NCBI GenBank assembly: GCA_049518775.1
Contig: JBEKRL010000038.1
Location: 1 to 18,880, forward strand
Length of the DNA stretch: 18,880 nucleotides
Direction of reading: 5' to 3'
Source of the DNA: Bog-877 sp049518775
GTDB taxonomy: Bacteria; Chloroflexota; Dormibacteria; Aeolococcales; Bog-877
The notes below the pieces were generated by a model. The model saw only the letters and a program-made list of their open reading frames with translations, ran no database searches and was not told the DNA's origin. Shown here in pieces: positions 1 through 7,825 of the stretch. The stretch's first letter is position 1, and each line of letters begins with the position of its first letter. The translations under genes were made by a program, and so were the position numbers.

Positions 1-192
1 GGCGAGCCCTGCGACCCAGCCCCCCAGGGAGACGGCGCAGACCACCGGGATCACCAGGACGAGTCCGCTGGTCGCAGCGCCGAGATGGGCCCGAAGGGGC
101 AGCATCAGCAGGGTGAGCACGGCGGTCAGCGCCAGGGAGGAGAGAACACCCGGAGCGAGGCCTCGGCCCCGTGACCTGAGCAGCTCAGCCAT
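1..192 (-). CDS. KdpD-like membrane half (DUF4118), partial
   Basis: This reading frame starts at an ATG at 192 and runs off the left edge after 64 codons. The visible part is a short basic head (MAELLRSRGRG) followed by two hydrophobic stretches (about residues 15-33 and 42-64). This fits the start of the four-helix DUF4118 membrane domain that in ordinary KdpD follows the Usp domain. The ATG lies inside the last codons of the upstream kdpD N-terminal gene (ATGGCTGA, 8-nt overlap, different frame), so translation is probably coupled. In full KdpD this region leads to a histidine kinase core, which would lie outside the window. The DUF4118 assignment rests on position and hydropathy, not on a diagnostic motif. 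A frameshifted single kdpD is the alternative. Confidence 0.6.
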   Translation of the reverse strand, partial: MAELLRSRGRGLAPGVLSSLALTAVLTLLMLPLRAHLGAATSGLVLVIPVVCAVSLGGWVAGLA

Positions 193-1369
193 GGCCGCCC
201 GGCCCGGGGTGGTGGGGGGCGATCCCGGCCCTCTCCTGTGGCTTGGCGATCACGTGAACGTCCAGACCGGCGACGGCGGCCGCCCTGAGGATCTGTCTGA
301 CCCGTCCCGACCTGTGCCAGCCCCGATCCTGGTTCGCGCCGACGACCAGCTGGGTGATGTGGTGCTGGTGGGCGTAGGCGACCAGCGCAGGCGCGACGTC
401 GTCGCCCCGAATGGTCTCCCACTCCCCGCCGAGGCTGCCGGCGAGGTCCTCCAGCCGGGCCAGTTCCTTGGGATCAGGGGCGGGCCTCGAATCACCGGCG
501 ATCACGTGAACAGCCTTGAAGTCGCACTTGAACCGGCCCGCCATCCGGGCCGTGCGCTGCAGGATGTGGTCGGCGGAGGGCCTGGCGGCCACGCCGACCA
601 GGATGTGCTCGGTGGTCTCGACCGGGCCCGACAGGTTGGCCACCTCGGCCAGGAGCACCTCCTCGGTCTCGTCGGCGACGAAGCGGAGTGCCAGGTCGCG
701 CAGGATGGTCAGGTTGTGGGAGCTGAAGAAGTGGGTGAGGGCGGTGGGGACTCGGTCAGGCGGGTAGACGTTGCCGTGGACCATCCGCCGCCTGAGCTGC
801 TCCGGAGAGGAGTCGACCAGCTCGGTCTGGTCGGCGCGGCGGACGACCCAGTCGGGGACCCGCTCCCGGATCTTGGTGCCGGTCATCTCCTCGATGCTGT
901 CGGCGAGGCTCTCCAGGTGCTGGATGTTGACCGTACTGATCACGTTGATCCCGTTGTCGAGGATCTCGAGGATGTCCTCCCAGCGCTTGGCGTGGCGCCC
1001 ACTTCCGGGGACGTTGGTGTGGGCCAGCTCGTCGATCAGGGCCACCTCCGGCCTGCGAGCCAGGACCGCATCCAGGTCCATCTCCTCGAACTGGCTGCCC
1101 CGGTAATTCACCGTGACCCGGGGAACGACCTCTAGGTCGCGCACGAAGGCGGCGGTGTGGGCCCGCCCGTGGGTCTCGACGAAGCCGATCACCACATCAC
1201 GTCCGCGCTGCCACCGGCGCCAGCCCTCATCGAGCATGGCACAGGTCTTGCCCACGCCCGCGGCGGCACCGAGGTAGAGCCGGAACCTGCCGGCCGGAGC
1301 GACCAGGGTTTCGGCTTGCGGCGGGGCGGCGCCTGGGTCAGCCGCCTCGGGCGGGACTTCCGAACTCAT
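185..1369 (-). CDS. kdpD: KdpD N-terminal sensor protein (KdpD ATPase domain + Usp domain)
   Basis: This 394-residue protein matches the cytoplasmic N-terminal part of KdpD, the potassium/turgor sensor that controls the kdpFABC transporter. A Walker A motif GAAAGVGKT lies at residues 34-42. The KdpD signature VALIDELAHTNVPGS follows at about residue 107, and STVNIQHLESL lies further on. From about residue 255 comes a universal-stress-protein (Usp) fold, with EHILVGVAARPSA at its start and QLVVGANQDRGW near its end. Full-length KdpD is about 850-900 residues; this one stops before the membrane and kinase parts, which appear as a separate overlapping frame. The ATG at 1369 was chosen because the family domain begins close behind it. 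An in-frame ATG at 1453 would add 28 residues that do not look like KdpD. No kdpABC gene lies nearby in the window. Confidence 0.88.
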   Translation of the reverse strand: MSSEVPPEAADPGAAPPQAETLVAPAGRFRLYLGAAAGVGKTCAMLDEGWRRWQRGRDVVIGFVETHGRAHTAAFVRDLEVVPRVTVNYRGSQFEEMDLDAVLARRPEVALIDELAHTNVPGSGRHAKRWEDILEILDNGINVISTVNIQHLESLADSIEEMTGTKIRERVPDWVVRRADQTELVDSSPEQLRRRMVHGNVYPPDRVPTALTHFFSSHNLTILRDLALRFVADETEEVLLAEVANLSGPVETTEHILVGVAARPSADHILQRTARMAGRFKCDFKAVHVIAGDSRPAPDPKELARLEDLAGSLGGEWETIRGDDVAPALVAYAHQHHITQLVVGANQDRGWHRSGRVRQILRAAAVAGLDVHVIAKPQERAGIAPHHPGPGGHG

Positions 1370-1476
1370 GCGAGAAGCGTACCTGCCCACGGCCCGTGCT
1401 TCCCACCTCCGGCCCCCCGTCGGACCGCTAGACTCGGCTGGCCTGGAGGGCACACCAGTGCCGTCGGTTGGGGGCC

Positions 1477-1761
1477 ATGAACTATCTCTTCATCGTTGGC
1501 GCTCTGCTGATCAGGGCGCTGCTGACCCGGAAGCACGCCGGAACCCGGATCTTGCTGGCGCTGCACTTAGCCGTGATGATGGGGCTGGCCTTCACGCTGG
1601 CGCGGCTCCCGGCGATGGTGGCCATGCCCGGCGCCCCGGGAGACATCCTCGTCCGGGTGGCTGGGGCTGAGGGGCCAGGGTTGGGTAGGGTACTCGCGGC
1701 CGACTCTGGTGCCGCGACGGCAGACTGCCGCTGGCGTTGTGGGTGGAGACCGTGCTGGTGA
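1477..1761 (+). CDS. Small putative membrane protein, possibly frameshifted
   Basis: I do not recognise a family. The ATG at 1477 follows a G-rich stretch (GGTTGGGGG) that could serve as ribosome binding site. The first ~55 residues contain two hydrophobic segments: MNYLFIVGALLIRALL, then a basic TRKHAGTR linker, then LLALHLAVMMGLAFTLARL. G/C-ending codons dominate up to about 1665. After that the frame turns Arg/Cys/Trp-rich and loses its codon bias, while another frame (ending at 1925) gains it. The protein may therefore be the front half of a longer gene broken by a frameshift near 1670-1700. It is divergent from the kdpD half-gene. The genuine extent is uncertain. Confidence 0.35.
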   Translation: MNYLFIVGALLIRALLTRKHAGTRILLALHLAVMMGLAFTLARLPAMVAMPGAPGDILVRVAGAEGPGLGRVLAADSGAATADCRWRCGWRPCW

Positions 1762-1925
1762 CGGGCGGCCGTGCCCCCGGTGGGGCTGGGGCGGGCGCCG
1801 GCCGCTACCCGGGCCCAGTCCGGATCGATATGGAGCTCACCCTCGGGGCTCGGGACGCTGGGCTCTGGGTCCGCCGCTTCGCGGTCGAGGGCCGCCCGAG
1901 CGGTCGGACGGGGCCGAGGCCGTGA
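1737..1925 (+). CDS. Hypothetical ORF, possible C-terminal half of the preceding gene
   Basis: This frame is open from 1689, with TTG at 1737 as the first usual start. It has strong G/C third-position bias (for example TGG GTG GAG ACC GTG CTG GTG ACG). Its TGA overlaps the GTG start of the following lipoprotein gene (GTGA at 1922-1925), a classic coupled junction, which is the best evidence that it is translated. I recognise no family. It may be the continuation of the membrane gene starting at 1477 after a frameshift, since codon bias moves from that frame to this one around 1670-1700. Confidence 0.3.
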   Translation: MWVETVLVTGGRAPGGAGAGAGRYPGPVRIDMELTLGARDAGLWVRRFAVEGRPSGRTGPRP

Positions 1926-2725
1926 AGCGGTCCCTGGGGGTGGCCGTCGCGGCAGTGGCTTTGCTGGCGCTGACCAGTTGCGCTGGGGTCAATCCCCGGG
2001 TTCCGTTGAAGTTCACCGCTGCCCATGGGCGCTTCGCGGTGCAGGTGACCCGCCAGGTGGTGAGGGCGGCGGCCAACCACCAGGTGCCGCTCCAGACCCT
2101 GACTGAGAAGGATCTGGTCCGGATCGACTCGCTCCTACCGGGCCCGCCGACCACGGTGACCCTCACCGTCGGGGATCCGGACCAGATCCTCCCCAGCACC
2201 GGCACCAGTGGCTTCACCGATCCCGAGAGCGGGGCCGTCACCATCGGCCTCTACCCCTACTGGGCCGAGGAGCCCCCGGACTTCGCCGGGTGGCTGGCGC
2301 GGACCCTGGCCAGGCAGGTGAGCCACAGCGTGAGGGTGGAGGCGGGTCCCGGGCTGGGCACCACCTTGCTCGACCAACTGGTGACCGAGGGGGTCGCGAC
2401 CGCCTTCGATGAGGCGGCGTTCCCTGGTCCGAAGGACCCTTGGGTGGAGGCGCTGAGTCCGCTCCAGGAGTGCCAGCAGTGGCAGCACCTGAAGCCGGTG
2501 CTCAACCGTGTTGGCCTCTACCAGCAGGTGATGACGGGAGGTCCGGTGCAGCGGTCGATCTTCGCGGAGTCGACGATGCCACCTCTCACCGGGCTCGCCA
2601 TCGGCTACCAGATCCTGGCCCACTACCTGCGCAGGCACCCGTCTCAGCGTTGGGGGGAGCTGGTCACCACCTCGGGCGGGGCGATCTTCGCCCACAGCGG
2701 TTTCGCTCCCTGCCCGGCCGTCTGA
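1922..2725 (+). CDS. Lipoprotein resembling DUF2268 putative zinc protease, HExxH lost
   Basis: A 267-residue predicted lipoprotein. The signal peptide (VKRSLGVAVAAVALLALTSC) ends in a lipobox LTSC with the lipid-modified cysteine at residue 20. The body resembles DUF2268 (putative Zn-dependent peptidase). A segment where family members carry HExxH reads LARTLARQVSHSVR. It is followed by GTTLLDQLVTEGVATAFDE, then by a C-terminal GYQILAHYLRRHPSQRW and a final ...FAHSGF. The first His and the Glu of HExxH are absent (RQVSH), so catalysis by the usual mechanism is unlikely; it could be a non-enzymatic surface protein. The GTG start was chosen for its GTGA overlap with the preceding frame and because the signal peptide begins there. 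The family assignment is from recalled pattern, not a search. Confidence 0.7.
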   Translation: MKRSLGVAVAAVALLALTSCAGVNPRVPLKFTAAHGRFAVQVTRQVVRAAANHQVPLQTLTEKDLVRIDSLLPGPPTTVTLTVGDPDQILPSTGTSGFTDPESGAVTIGLYPYWAEEPPDFAGWLARTLARQVSHSVRVEAGPGLGTTLLDQLVTEGVATAFDEAAFPGPKDPWVEALSPLQECQQWQHLKPVLNRVGLYQQVMTGGPVQRSIFAESTMPPLTGLAIGYQILAHYLRRHPSQRWGELVTTSGGAIFAHSGFAPCPAV

Positions 2726-2753
2726 GCCACAGCCCAGACGAACGCGCTGGCTC
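2724..2753. terminator. Weak hairpin between convergent genes
   Basis: GAGCCA at 2724-2729 and TGGCTC at 2748-2753 form a 6-bp inverted repeat with an 18-nt loop. It starts at the stop codon of the lipoprotein gene and faces the convergent doxX-like gene. There is no T-run, so a terminator role is only suggested by position. Confidence 0.2.
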
Positions 2754-2794
2754 CTCTAGGCGAACCCCGGGATGCGGTGGAGCTGGCGGGTGGG

Positions 2795-3259
2795 TCAGCG
2801 AAGGAGGGCGTCGACCGAGATCTTCCCAGGACCGGTCAGCGCGATGGCGGCCGCTGCCAGCCCCAGGACCAGGGCGAACTCATAGCCTCCCTGGCCGTAG
2901 AACCCGCTCTTCCAATGGGCTCCGCCCACCGCCACGGCCATGTTGCCCGCGAGCACCGCTGCCGCCAGGGGGGTGGCGATCCCTGCCGCCAGCGCCAGCC
3001 CGCCGCCGAGTTCAGCGCCGCCGCTGATCCAGGCCGAGAGCTCTGGGGCCGGAACTCCCATTGTCTTCAGCGCCTGGCCGAACTGCTCTGGTCCACTGCT
3101 CTCCCAGCCCGCCGCGTAGTTGGGCCCGAACACCCGGGAGAGGAGTTCAGGAGGCTTGCGGCCGGGACCTCCCAGCAGCTTGGGAAGTCCGTGGGCGGCC
3201 AGGGTGGTTCCCACGCCGACTCGCAGCAGCAGCAGACCGGCGTCGCGGCGAATGGACAT
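2795..3259 (-). CDS. DoxX family membrane protein
   Basis: A 154-residue integral membrane protein of the DoxX family. The start (DAGLLLLRVGVGTTLAAHGLPKLLGG) is the family's first helix plus its conserved HG-x-x-K-L motif. Further hydrophobic segments follow (AWISGGAELGGGLALAAGIATPLAAAVLAGNMAVAV), and then a Tyr/Phe-rich stretch (HWKSGFYGQGGYEFALVLGLAAAAIAL). DoxX proteins are small four-helix proteins linked to quinone, thiosulfate or oxidative-stress functions in different bacteria; the substrate here is unknown. I chose the ATG at 3259 because it places the first helix at the usual distance. An ATG at 3280 would add only seven residues. It is transcribed toward the lipoprotein gene and has no obvious operon partner. 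Confidence 0.85.
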   Translation of the reverse strand: MSIRRDAGLLLLRVGVGTTLAAHGLPKLLGGPGRKPPELLSRVFGPNYAAGWESSGPEQFGQALKTMGVPAPELSAWISGGAELGGGLALAAGIATPLAAAVLAGNMAVAVGGAHWKSGFYGQGGYEFALVLGLAAAAIALTGPGKISVDALLR

Positions 3260-3822
3260 CTCTTCGACGACCCCCATCACGGCGGGCGACCGGCTGGGCG
3301 GAGCCGGCGGTCCAGATTGCGTTCGCAGCCACTGTACCCGATGGGCGAGGGTGTGCGGCGGTCTGCGACCTGGGGGGAGTAGGGCATCTGCCCCCGACCG
3401 GTGAGTGGCGGAGGGACCGCCGCAGCTGACCTGGCTCTGGACGCACGCCGCGCCCCGCGCTGGCGGTGGTGAGTTTGCGGTTCCTCAAGTCGGCCTGCGA
3501 GGGAGCTGGGGTCGGCAAGTGAGCGGCAGCCCGCTCCGAGGTCCGCGAGTGGCGCCGCAGAGCCAGGGAGCGCGAGCCGGCGCGAAGGGTGCCCTTGGCG
3601 GCTTGGCAACGGAATCGCGAGCGAGTACGCTGCTGGCGCGGGTCTCTCGATGGAGGCCGGCGCCGTATCAGCGCGACCACGGGACTGCCCACAGATCTCT
3701 GACCGGTATTGGCGTCCAAACGCGAAGTCCCGGGCTGGGATCCCCGTCCTGGCCGATAGGTCTGGTCGGGCACCGGATGCCGGCGGCGCGATGCCCTCAC
3801 CGTGGCGGCGGCCTGGGTTGTA
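3260..3822. other. Intergenic region, no convincing gene
   Basis: Long open frames exist here on both strands, but they are Arg/Pro/Ser-rich, lack family-like motifs or consistent codon bias, and overlap one another, as expected by chance in GC-rich DNA. The region should hold the divergent promoters of the doxX-like and DedA-fusion genes. I see no clear -35/-10 pair and no RNA gene. Confidence 0.5.
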
Positions 3823-5004
3823 ATGGGCTTCCTCTCTGGATTCCATGGGGTCGTCGCCCTAGTCCTACTCTGCAGCCTCCTGTTTGCCGAGGAGGCCGGC
3901 GTTCCCCTGCCCTTCGCCCCTGGAGAGCTGACCCTGGTGGTGGCCGGGCTCTTGGTGGCCGCGGGTGGACTGGACCTCTTCATCTTCATCCCCTGCGCCT
4001 TTGTCTCCTGCGTCGCTGGGTCGGCCCTCGGTTACAGCTGGGCCCGTCTGGTCGGGGAGAAGGGGCTGGAAACGCTGGCGGCACGTCTGCATCAGGGGAG
4101 CGCCCTGGAACGGATTTCCAAGCGAATCCGGGCCGCTGGCCCGGTGAGGATCGGGGTCACCCGTCTCATACCCGGCTTGCGCATCTACACAACCCTGGTG
4201 GCCGGGGCGGTCGGGGTCAGCCGGCGCACGTTCTTCGCCGGGATGGTTCCGGTGACCGCGATCTGGGTGACCGTCTTCGTGCTCCTGGGGGCGCTGGTCG
4301 GGGTTCCCGTTGAGCACTTCTTCGACCAGGTGGAGAAGCTCGGCCTCCAGGGAGGGATCCTGGTCGCGATCGGGGTGGGAGGCTATGTGGCCATCCGGCG
4401 GGCGCCAAGCACGGCGGGGTCACCCCTGATGCACCTGTCGGGGCCGGTGCGGGTCGGGCTGGCGGTCGCGGTCGACGCGGCGGTGGTGGCCAGCATCGTG
4501 GCCGGCCTCCTTTCATTGGTGAGGCTGGTGACGGGAGCCGGGGTGAAGGCCGGCTGGGCGGATGGCGTCGTGGTGATCGCTGCGATCAGCGTCCTTTACC
4601 TGCTGCTGCTCCGGCGGGGCGCCGGGTCCACCGTGGGCGAGGCGCTCCTGAGAACGTCGTATCGACATCGAATTCGGCCCCACATAGGCCGACCGCGGCC
4701 CACGGTCACTTCCGATCCGGGCCAGCTTTCCGTCATGGCTCGACGGATGGGGATCCTGGCCTCGGCTCCGCGGCTGCTCGTGGCTCAGGCCTTGCTGGAG
4801 AGGTGGACCACCACCGAGGAGCTGGAGAGGACGACCCATCTCACCCCCGAGGAGGTGCTGTACCACCTCTCCGTTCTCGAGGAGGCCGAGCTGGTGGACC
4901 GTCGAGGCTCACCCGAGCCGGTGAGTTACCGGGTCAGGGAGGCATCGGTACCCTGGCTGGCGACGGTGATCTCCGGCGTGGTGCCGCAGTCGGCTGACAG
5001 CTGA
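3823..5004 (+). CDS. DedA (VTT/SNARE-associated) – RDD-like – winged-helix fusion protein
   Basis: A 393-residue three-part protein. Residues 1-170 are a DedA/VTT-domain membrane protein: FAEEAGVPLPFAPGE (21-35) is the family E-x3-P-x-P motif, and RLIPGLR plus VAGAVGVSRRTFF (114-138) is the second conserved region. Such proteins are implicated in lipid translocation (for example of undecaprenyl phosphate) and envelope homeostasis. Residues about 207-280 resemble an RDD domain: two membrane segments ending in GAGSTVGEALLRTSYR. Residues about 300-375 look like a winged helix: ILASAPRLLVAQALLERW, then TTEELERTTHLTPEEVLYHLSVLEEAELVDRR and a beta-wing. DedA proteins are usually about 200 residues and lack the last two parts. 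The ATG at 3823 is preferred; a GTG at 3802 is the alternative. It converges with the helicase gene. Confidence 0.82.
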   Translation: MGFLSGFHGVVALVLLCSLLFAEEAGVPLPFAPGELTLVVAGLLVAAGGLDLFIFIPCAFVSCVAGSALGYSWARLVGEKGLETLAARLHQGSALERISKRIRAAGPVRIGVTRLIPGLRIYTTLVAGAVGVSRRTFFAGMVPVTAIWVTVFVLLGALVGVPVEHFFDQVEKLGLQGGILVAIGVGGYVAIRRAPSTAGSPLMHLSGPVRVGLAVAVDAAVVASIVAGLLSLVRLVTGAGVKAGWADGVVVIAAISVLYLLLLRRGAGSTVGEALLRTSYRHRIRPHIGRPRPTVTSDPGQLSVMARRMGILASAPRLLVAQALLERWTTTEELERTTHLTPEEVLYHLSVLEEAELVDRRGSPEPVSYRVREASVPWLATVISGVVPQSADS

Positions 5005-5025
5005 TCCAGCCAGTCGTCGTCGGTC

Positions 5026-5038
5026 CGGTTGGAAACCG
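5026..5038. terminator. Short hairpin between convergent genes
   Basis: CGGTT-GGA-AACCG forms a 5-bp stem with a 3-nt loop, filling the short gap between the two convergent stop codons (5004 and 5039). There is no T-run. It may end transcription from either side, but the evidence is positional only. Confidence 0.3.
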
Positions 5039-6352
5039 TCAAGGGGAGGCCGCCGCGAGATCCCTTCGGCGCCTGCCAGCCGATCTCTCGCGGCTGCGGC
5101 GCCGAGCTGGGACACCAACTACGAGCGAGGCTCGGTGGGCTCGGTGGGGGTTAGCGGAGCCCGGAGCGGGCCGGGGCTGGGGAGTGATCCGAGCCAGCTC
5201 CTGGGGTCGTCCGGGCAGGAATGTCATGGTGCCTGACTTGAGCAGGCGGGCGGTGTCTACGAACCGGAGCTCCGGGGCGCCGAGGCGCCGGAGGTTCCGC
5301 CATTTGTCGGATTCATCCTCGCTGAGGAAGGTGAGAGCCCTTCCCCGGGCCCCGTTGCGGGCCGTTCGTCCGACCCGGTGGGTGAGCCAGTGCGCGGTGT
5401 CGGGTAGCTCGTAGTTGACGACCAGGCCTACGTCCTCGACGTCGATGCCGCGAGCGGCGACATTGGTGGCCACCAGGACCGTGGTTTGGCGGCGGCGGAA
5501 GGCGGCGATCGAGCGATCGCGGGCCGGCTGGGACAGGTTGCCCTGGAGCTCCGACGTCGAGTGGCCCAGCGCGGTCAGGTCGCGGGCCAGCTTCTTGACC
5601 CCATGCTTGGTGCGGTGGAAGACGATGCTCGACTCGGATTGTTCGAGCAGCTGACTCAGCACCATCACCTTCTCTTCCCGTGGCACCGAGAGCAGCCCGT
5701 GCTCCAGAGCTGATTCGGCCTCCGGTGCGACCGCCACTCTGGCCGGATCCACCAGGTGCCGGTGGGCCAGGCTCGCCACCCAGTCAGGCATCGTCGCCGA
5801 GGCGAGGAGGGTCTGGCGGCGGGCCGCCGTGGTGCGTTGGTGGGTTCGCCTGATGATCGCCTCAACATCCCTGGCGAAACCGGCGTCCAGCATCTCGTCG
5901 GCCTCGTCCAGGACCAGGATCTCCACCGCCCCCAGAAGCGCCGCCCCGCTCCCGGACAGGTCAACCAGCCGGCCCGGGCAGCCGACGATCACGTCCGCCT
6001 GGCGGAGCTCGCCGATCTGCTTGCCGTACCCGACCCCGCCGAAGACGAGGACATGTCGCAGCCCCGGGTCAAGCTGTCCCAGCACGGCACCGATCTGGGT
6101 GGCCAACTCTCTGGTGGGGGTCACGATCAGCGCCCGCGGCTCGCCAGCTCGATGTCGGCGCAGCCGGTCCACGATGGGAATCAAGAAGGCGAGCGTCTTT
6201 CCGGACCCGGTGGGGGACTGGATCAGGCAGTCGCGTCCGGCCTGCAGCAGGGGGATGGCGGCGGACTGCACGGGCGTTGGCTGGGTGATCCTCAGTCGGA
6301 GGAGGGTCTCGCAGGTGCGTGGTCGCACTCCGAGATCTGCGAACGAACTCAT
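5039..6352 (-). CDS. DEAD-box ATP-dependent RNA helicase
   Basis: A 437-residue superfamily 2 RNA helicase. Visible motifs in order are: Q motif region (FADLGVRP...ITQPTPVQ, 4-29), I SPTGSGKT (46-53), Ia PTREL (79-83), a GG pair (105-106), Ib GCPGR (124-128, usually TPGR), II DEAD (149-152), III SAT (185-187), V ARGID (300-304) and VI HRVGRTAR (325-332). The C-terminal tail is strongly basic (ARRRSRERSAGRRRR), as in RNA-binding tails of this group. These enzymes unwind RNA in ribosome assembly, decay and cold adaptation. The ATG at 6352 has an AGAGG nine bases upstream and opens directly into the Q-motif region; an in-frame ATG at 6589 would add 79 unlikely residues. It is monocistronic here. 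Confidence 0.93.
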   Translation of the reverse strand: MSSFADLGVRPRTCETLLRLRITQPTPVQSAAIPLLQAGRDCLIQSPTGSGKTLAFLIPIVDRLRRHRAGEPRALIVTPTRELATQIGAVLGQLDPGLRHVLVFGGVGYGKQIGELRQADVIVGCPGRLVDLSGSGAALLGAVEILVLDEADEMLDAGFARDVEAIIRRTHQRTTAARRQTLLASATMPDWVASLAHRHLVDPARVAVAPEAESALEHGLLSVPREEKVMVLSQLLEQSESSIVFHRTKHGVKKLARDLTALGHSTSELQGNLSQPARDRSIAAFRRRQTTVLVATNVAARGIDVEDVGLVVNYELPDTAHWLTHRVGRTARNGARGRALTFLSEDESDKWRNLRRLGAPELRFVDTARLLKSGTMTFLPGRPQELARITPQPRPAPGSANPHRAHRASLVVGVPARRRSRERSAGRRRRDLAAASP

Positions 6353-7036
6353 ATTTGGATGCCTCTGGGCGGAAACGCCCCGCGTGACCTCGTCAACTCG
6401 GCTAGCAGCGTTCTCGAAGATGCCGCTGTGCCAGCGGGACGAGGGATCACCAAGAGGCTGGAGCCGGTGAGGACCGGCTTCGGCGTTGATCCTAACACCT
6501 GTCCCGCGCAGGCAGCGGCGGCGGTCCCGTGCAGCCGGGGCAGCCTCCGGCTGAGTCGCGGGGGAGCTCGGCGGCGGTCCCCCAGGCATCAGGTTCGACT
6601 GGGCCTACACTCCGAGAGCTTCCAGGGCGGGCCGCTGCATCTCACCGTTGGTGGAGAAGGGTGGACGAGCAGAGTGAGGCAGCGGGCCCGCACGTCTTCC
6701 TCGGGCTGTCCCAGGTCCTGCCGGGGCCGGTCTTCCTGGCTTCCGGGGTCTCAAGCTGAGCCGGCCTCGAGAACGGCTGCGGGCGCGACTGAAGCGGGTC
6801 GAGGGCTGGTCGGCGTCAGGGAGGAGGGCAGCCAGTACCCCTGGGGTCTCCGGTCCGAGGGGAGCCGCCTACTGGCCGACGCCGTCCTGCCGACCTCCGC
6901 GCTCATAGTGGGGGCGGACCTGTCGACCCCCACCGCTTCTGATCAGGTCGGATCCGGCTGGGGTGGATCGGCTGGGCCCGGATTTAGGGGACAGAGCGCC
7001 CCGGAGCAGATGGGGCATTGAGGCAGGGAGTCAAAG
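6353..7036. other. Intergenic region between divergent genes, no convincing gene
   Basis: About 680 bases between the helicase start and the isomerase-like gene. Open frames here have no recognisable motifs. The stretch must carry the promoters of both divergent genes, and long 5' leaders are common for DEAD-box genes, but I see no clear promoter pair, riboswitch fold or repeat. Confidence 0.45.
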
Positions 7037-7825
7037 ATGGAACCCAATCCAGTTCGCTGGATCTCCGAGTTGCGGCGTTCCCACGATGAGCTTGCCCAGC
7101 TGGTTACCTCCCTGACCTACGCGCAACTGCGCGCAGGCTCGGCCTGCACCGACTGGAGTGTTTCCCAGGTGCTCTCTCACCTCGGCAGCGGTGCCGAGCT
7201 GGCTCTGATGACGCTTCAGGCCGCATTGGCTGGGGGTGAGCCGCCCATCCGTGAGACCAGTGTCTCGGTTTGGGGCCGCTGGAACGGCATGAGCCCCGAG
7301 GAGCAGGCCTCAGGCTTCCTGGAATGGGACACCCGGCACCTGGAAGCGCTTGAGGGCCTGAGCCAAGACATCCTTGCCCATCTGAAGGTGAGGATCTCAT
7401 TCCTCCCCGAGCCGGTCGACTCGGTGGGGCTGGTGGGGTTGCGGCTGGGAGAGCATGAGCTCCACAACTGGGACATTCGGGTCAGCTTCGATCCCGGAGC
7501 CACGATCGCAGACTCGGCAGCGGAGCTGCTGGTCGACCGGCTGCCGATGATGATGCCCTGGATCGGCCACGGCGATGCTCTGGTCAAGCCCCCAGCGCGC
7601 CTGGCGGTGAGCACCATCGCACCACCGCGCCGCTGGACCCTGGAGCTGGGGCAGCAGGTCGCCTTGTCCGAGCCGGCGCCGGGCAGCGATGGCAGCCTGG
7701 AGGCTCGGGGTGAGTCCCTGCTTCGGCTCGTCACCGGTCGCATTCGGCCTGACGACGCCGCCAGGGTGGCCCTGACAGGCCCGATCGGGCTCGCCGACCT
7801 GGCTCGGGTCTTTCCCGGCTTCTAG
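7037..7825 (+). CDS. Maleylpyruvate isomerase family, mycothiol-dependent enzyme (DinB-like fold)
   Basis: A 262-residue protein of the mycothiol-dependent maleylpyruvate isomerase (MDMPI) family. These enzymes use a DinB-like four-helix bundle with a metal bound by His-Glu-His and act on or with mycothiol, the actinobacterial thiol. The N-terminal half shows TDWSVSQVLSHLGSGAE with His48, and GEHELHNWD with Glu139 and His143. The E-x3-H spacing agrees with the known family metal site. The C-terminal ~100 residues fit the smaller second domain of the family (...RVALTGPIGLADLARVFPGF). The ATG has a clear purine-rich site upstream (GGCAGGGAG). Substrate is unknown, as most family members are not isomerases of maleylpyruvate. 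It stands alone, before a long gap. Confidence 0.85.
   Translation: MEPNPVRWISELRRSHDELAQLVTSLTYAQLRAGSACTDWSVSQVLSHLGSGAELALMTLQAALAGGEPPIRETSVSVWGRWNGMSPEEQASGFLEWDTRHLEALEGLSQDILAHLKVRISFLPEPVDSVGLVGLRLGEHELHNWDIRVSFDPGATIADSAAELLVDRLPMMMPWIGHGDALVKPPARLAVSTIAPPRRWTLELGQQVALSEPAPGSDGSLEARGESLLRLVTGRIRPDDAARVALTGPIGLADLARVFPGF

Noticed and set aside
1429..1434. TAGACT as a -10 box for the small membrane gene at 1477
   Set aside because: No -35 partner; such hexamers are expected by chance.
3147..3989. Long minus-strand open frame between the doxX-like and DedA-fusion genes
   Set aside because: Arg/Ser/Pro-rich, overlaps the well-supported DedA and DoxX genes, no start signal or motif; typical of chance open frames in GC-rich DNA.
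5756..7021. Long plus-strand open frame over the helicase gene
   Set aside because: Antisense shadow of the DEAD-box helicase; its own sequence has no family-like motifs.
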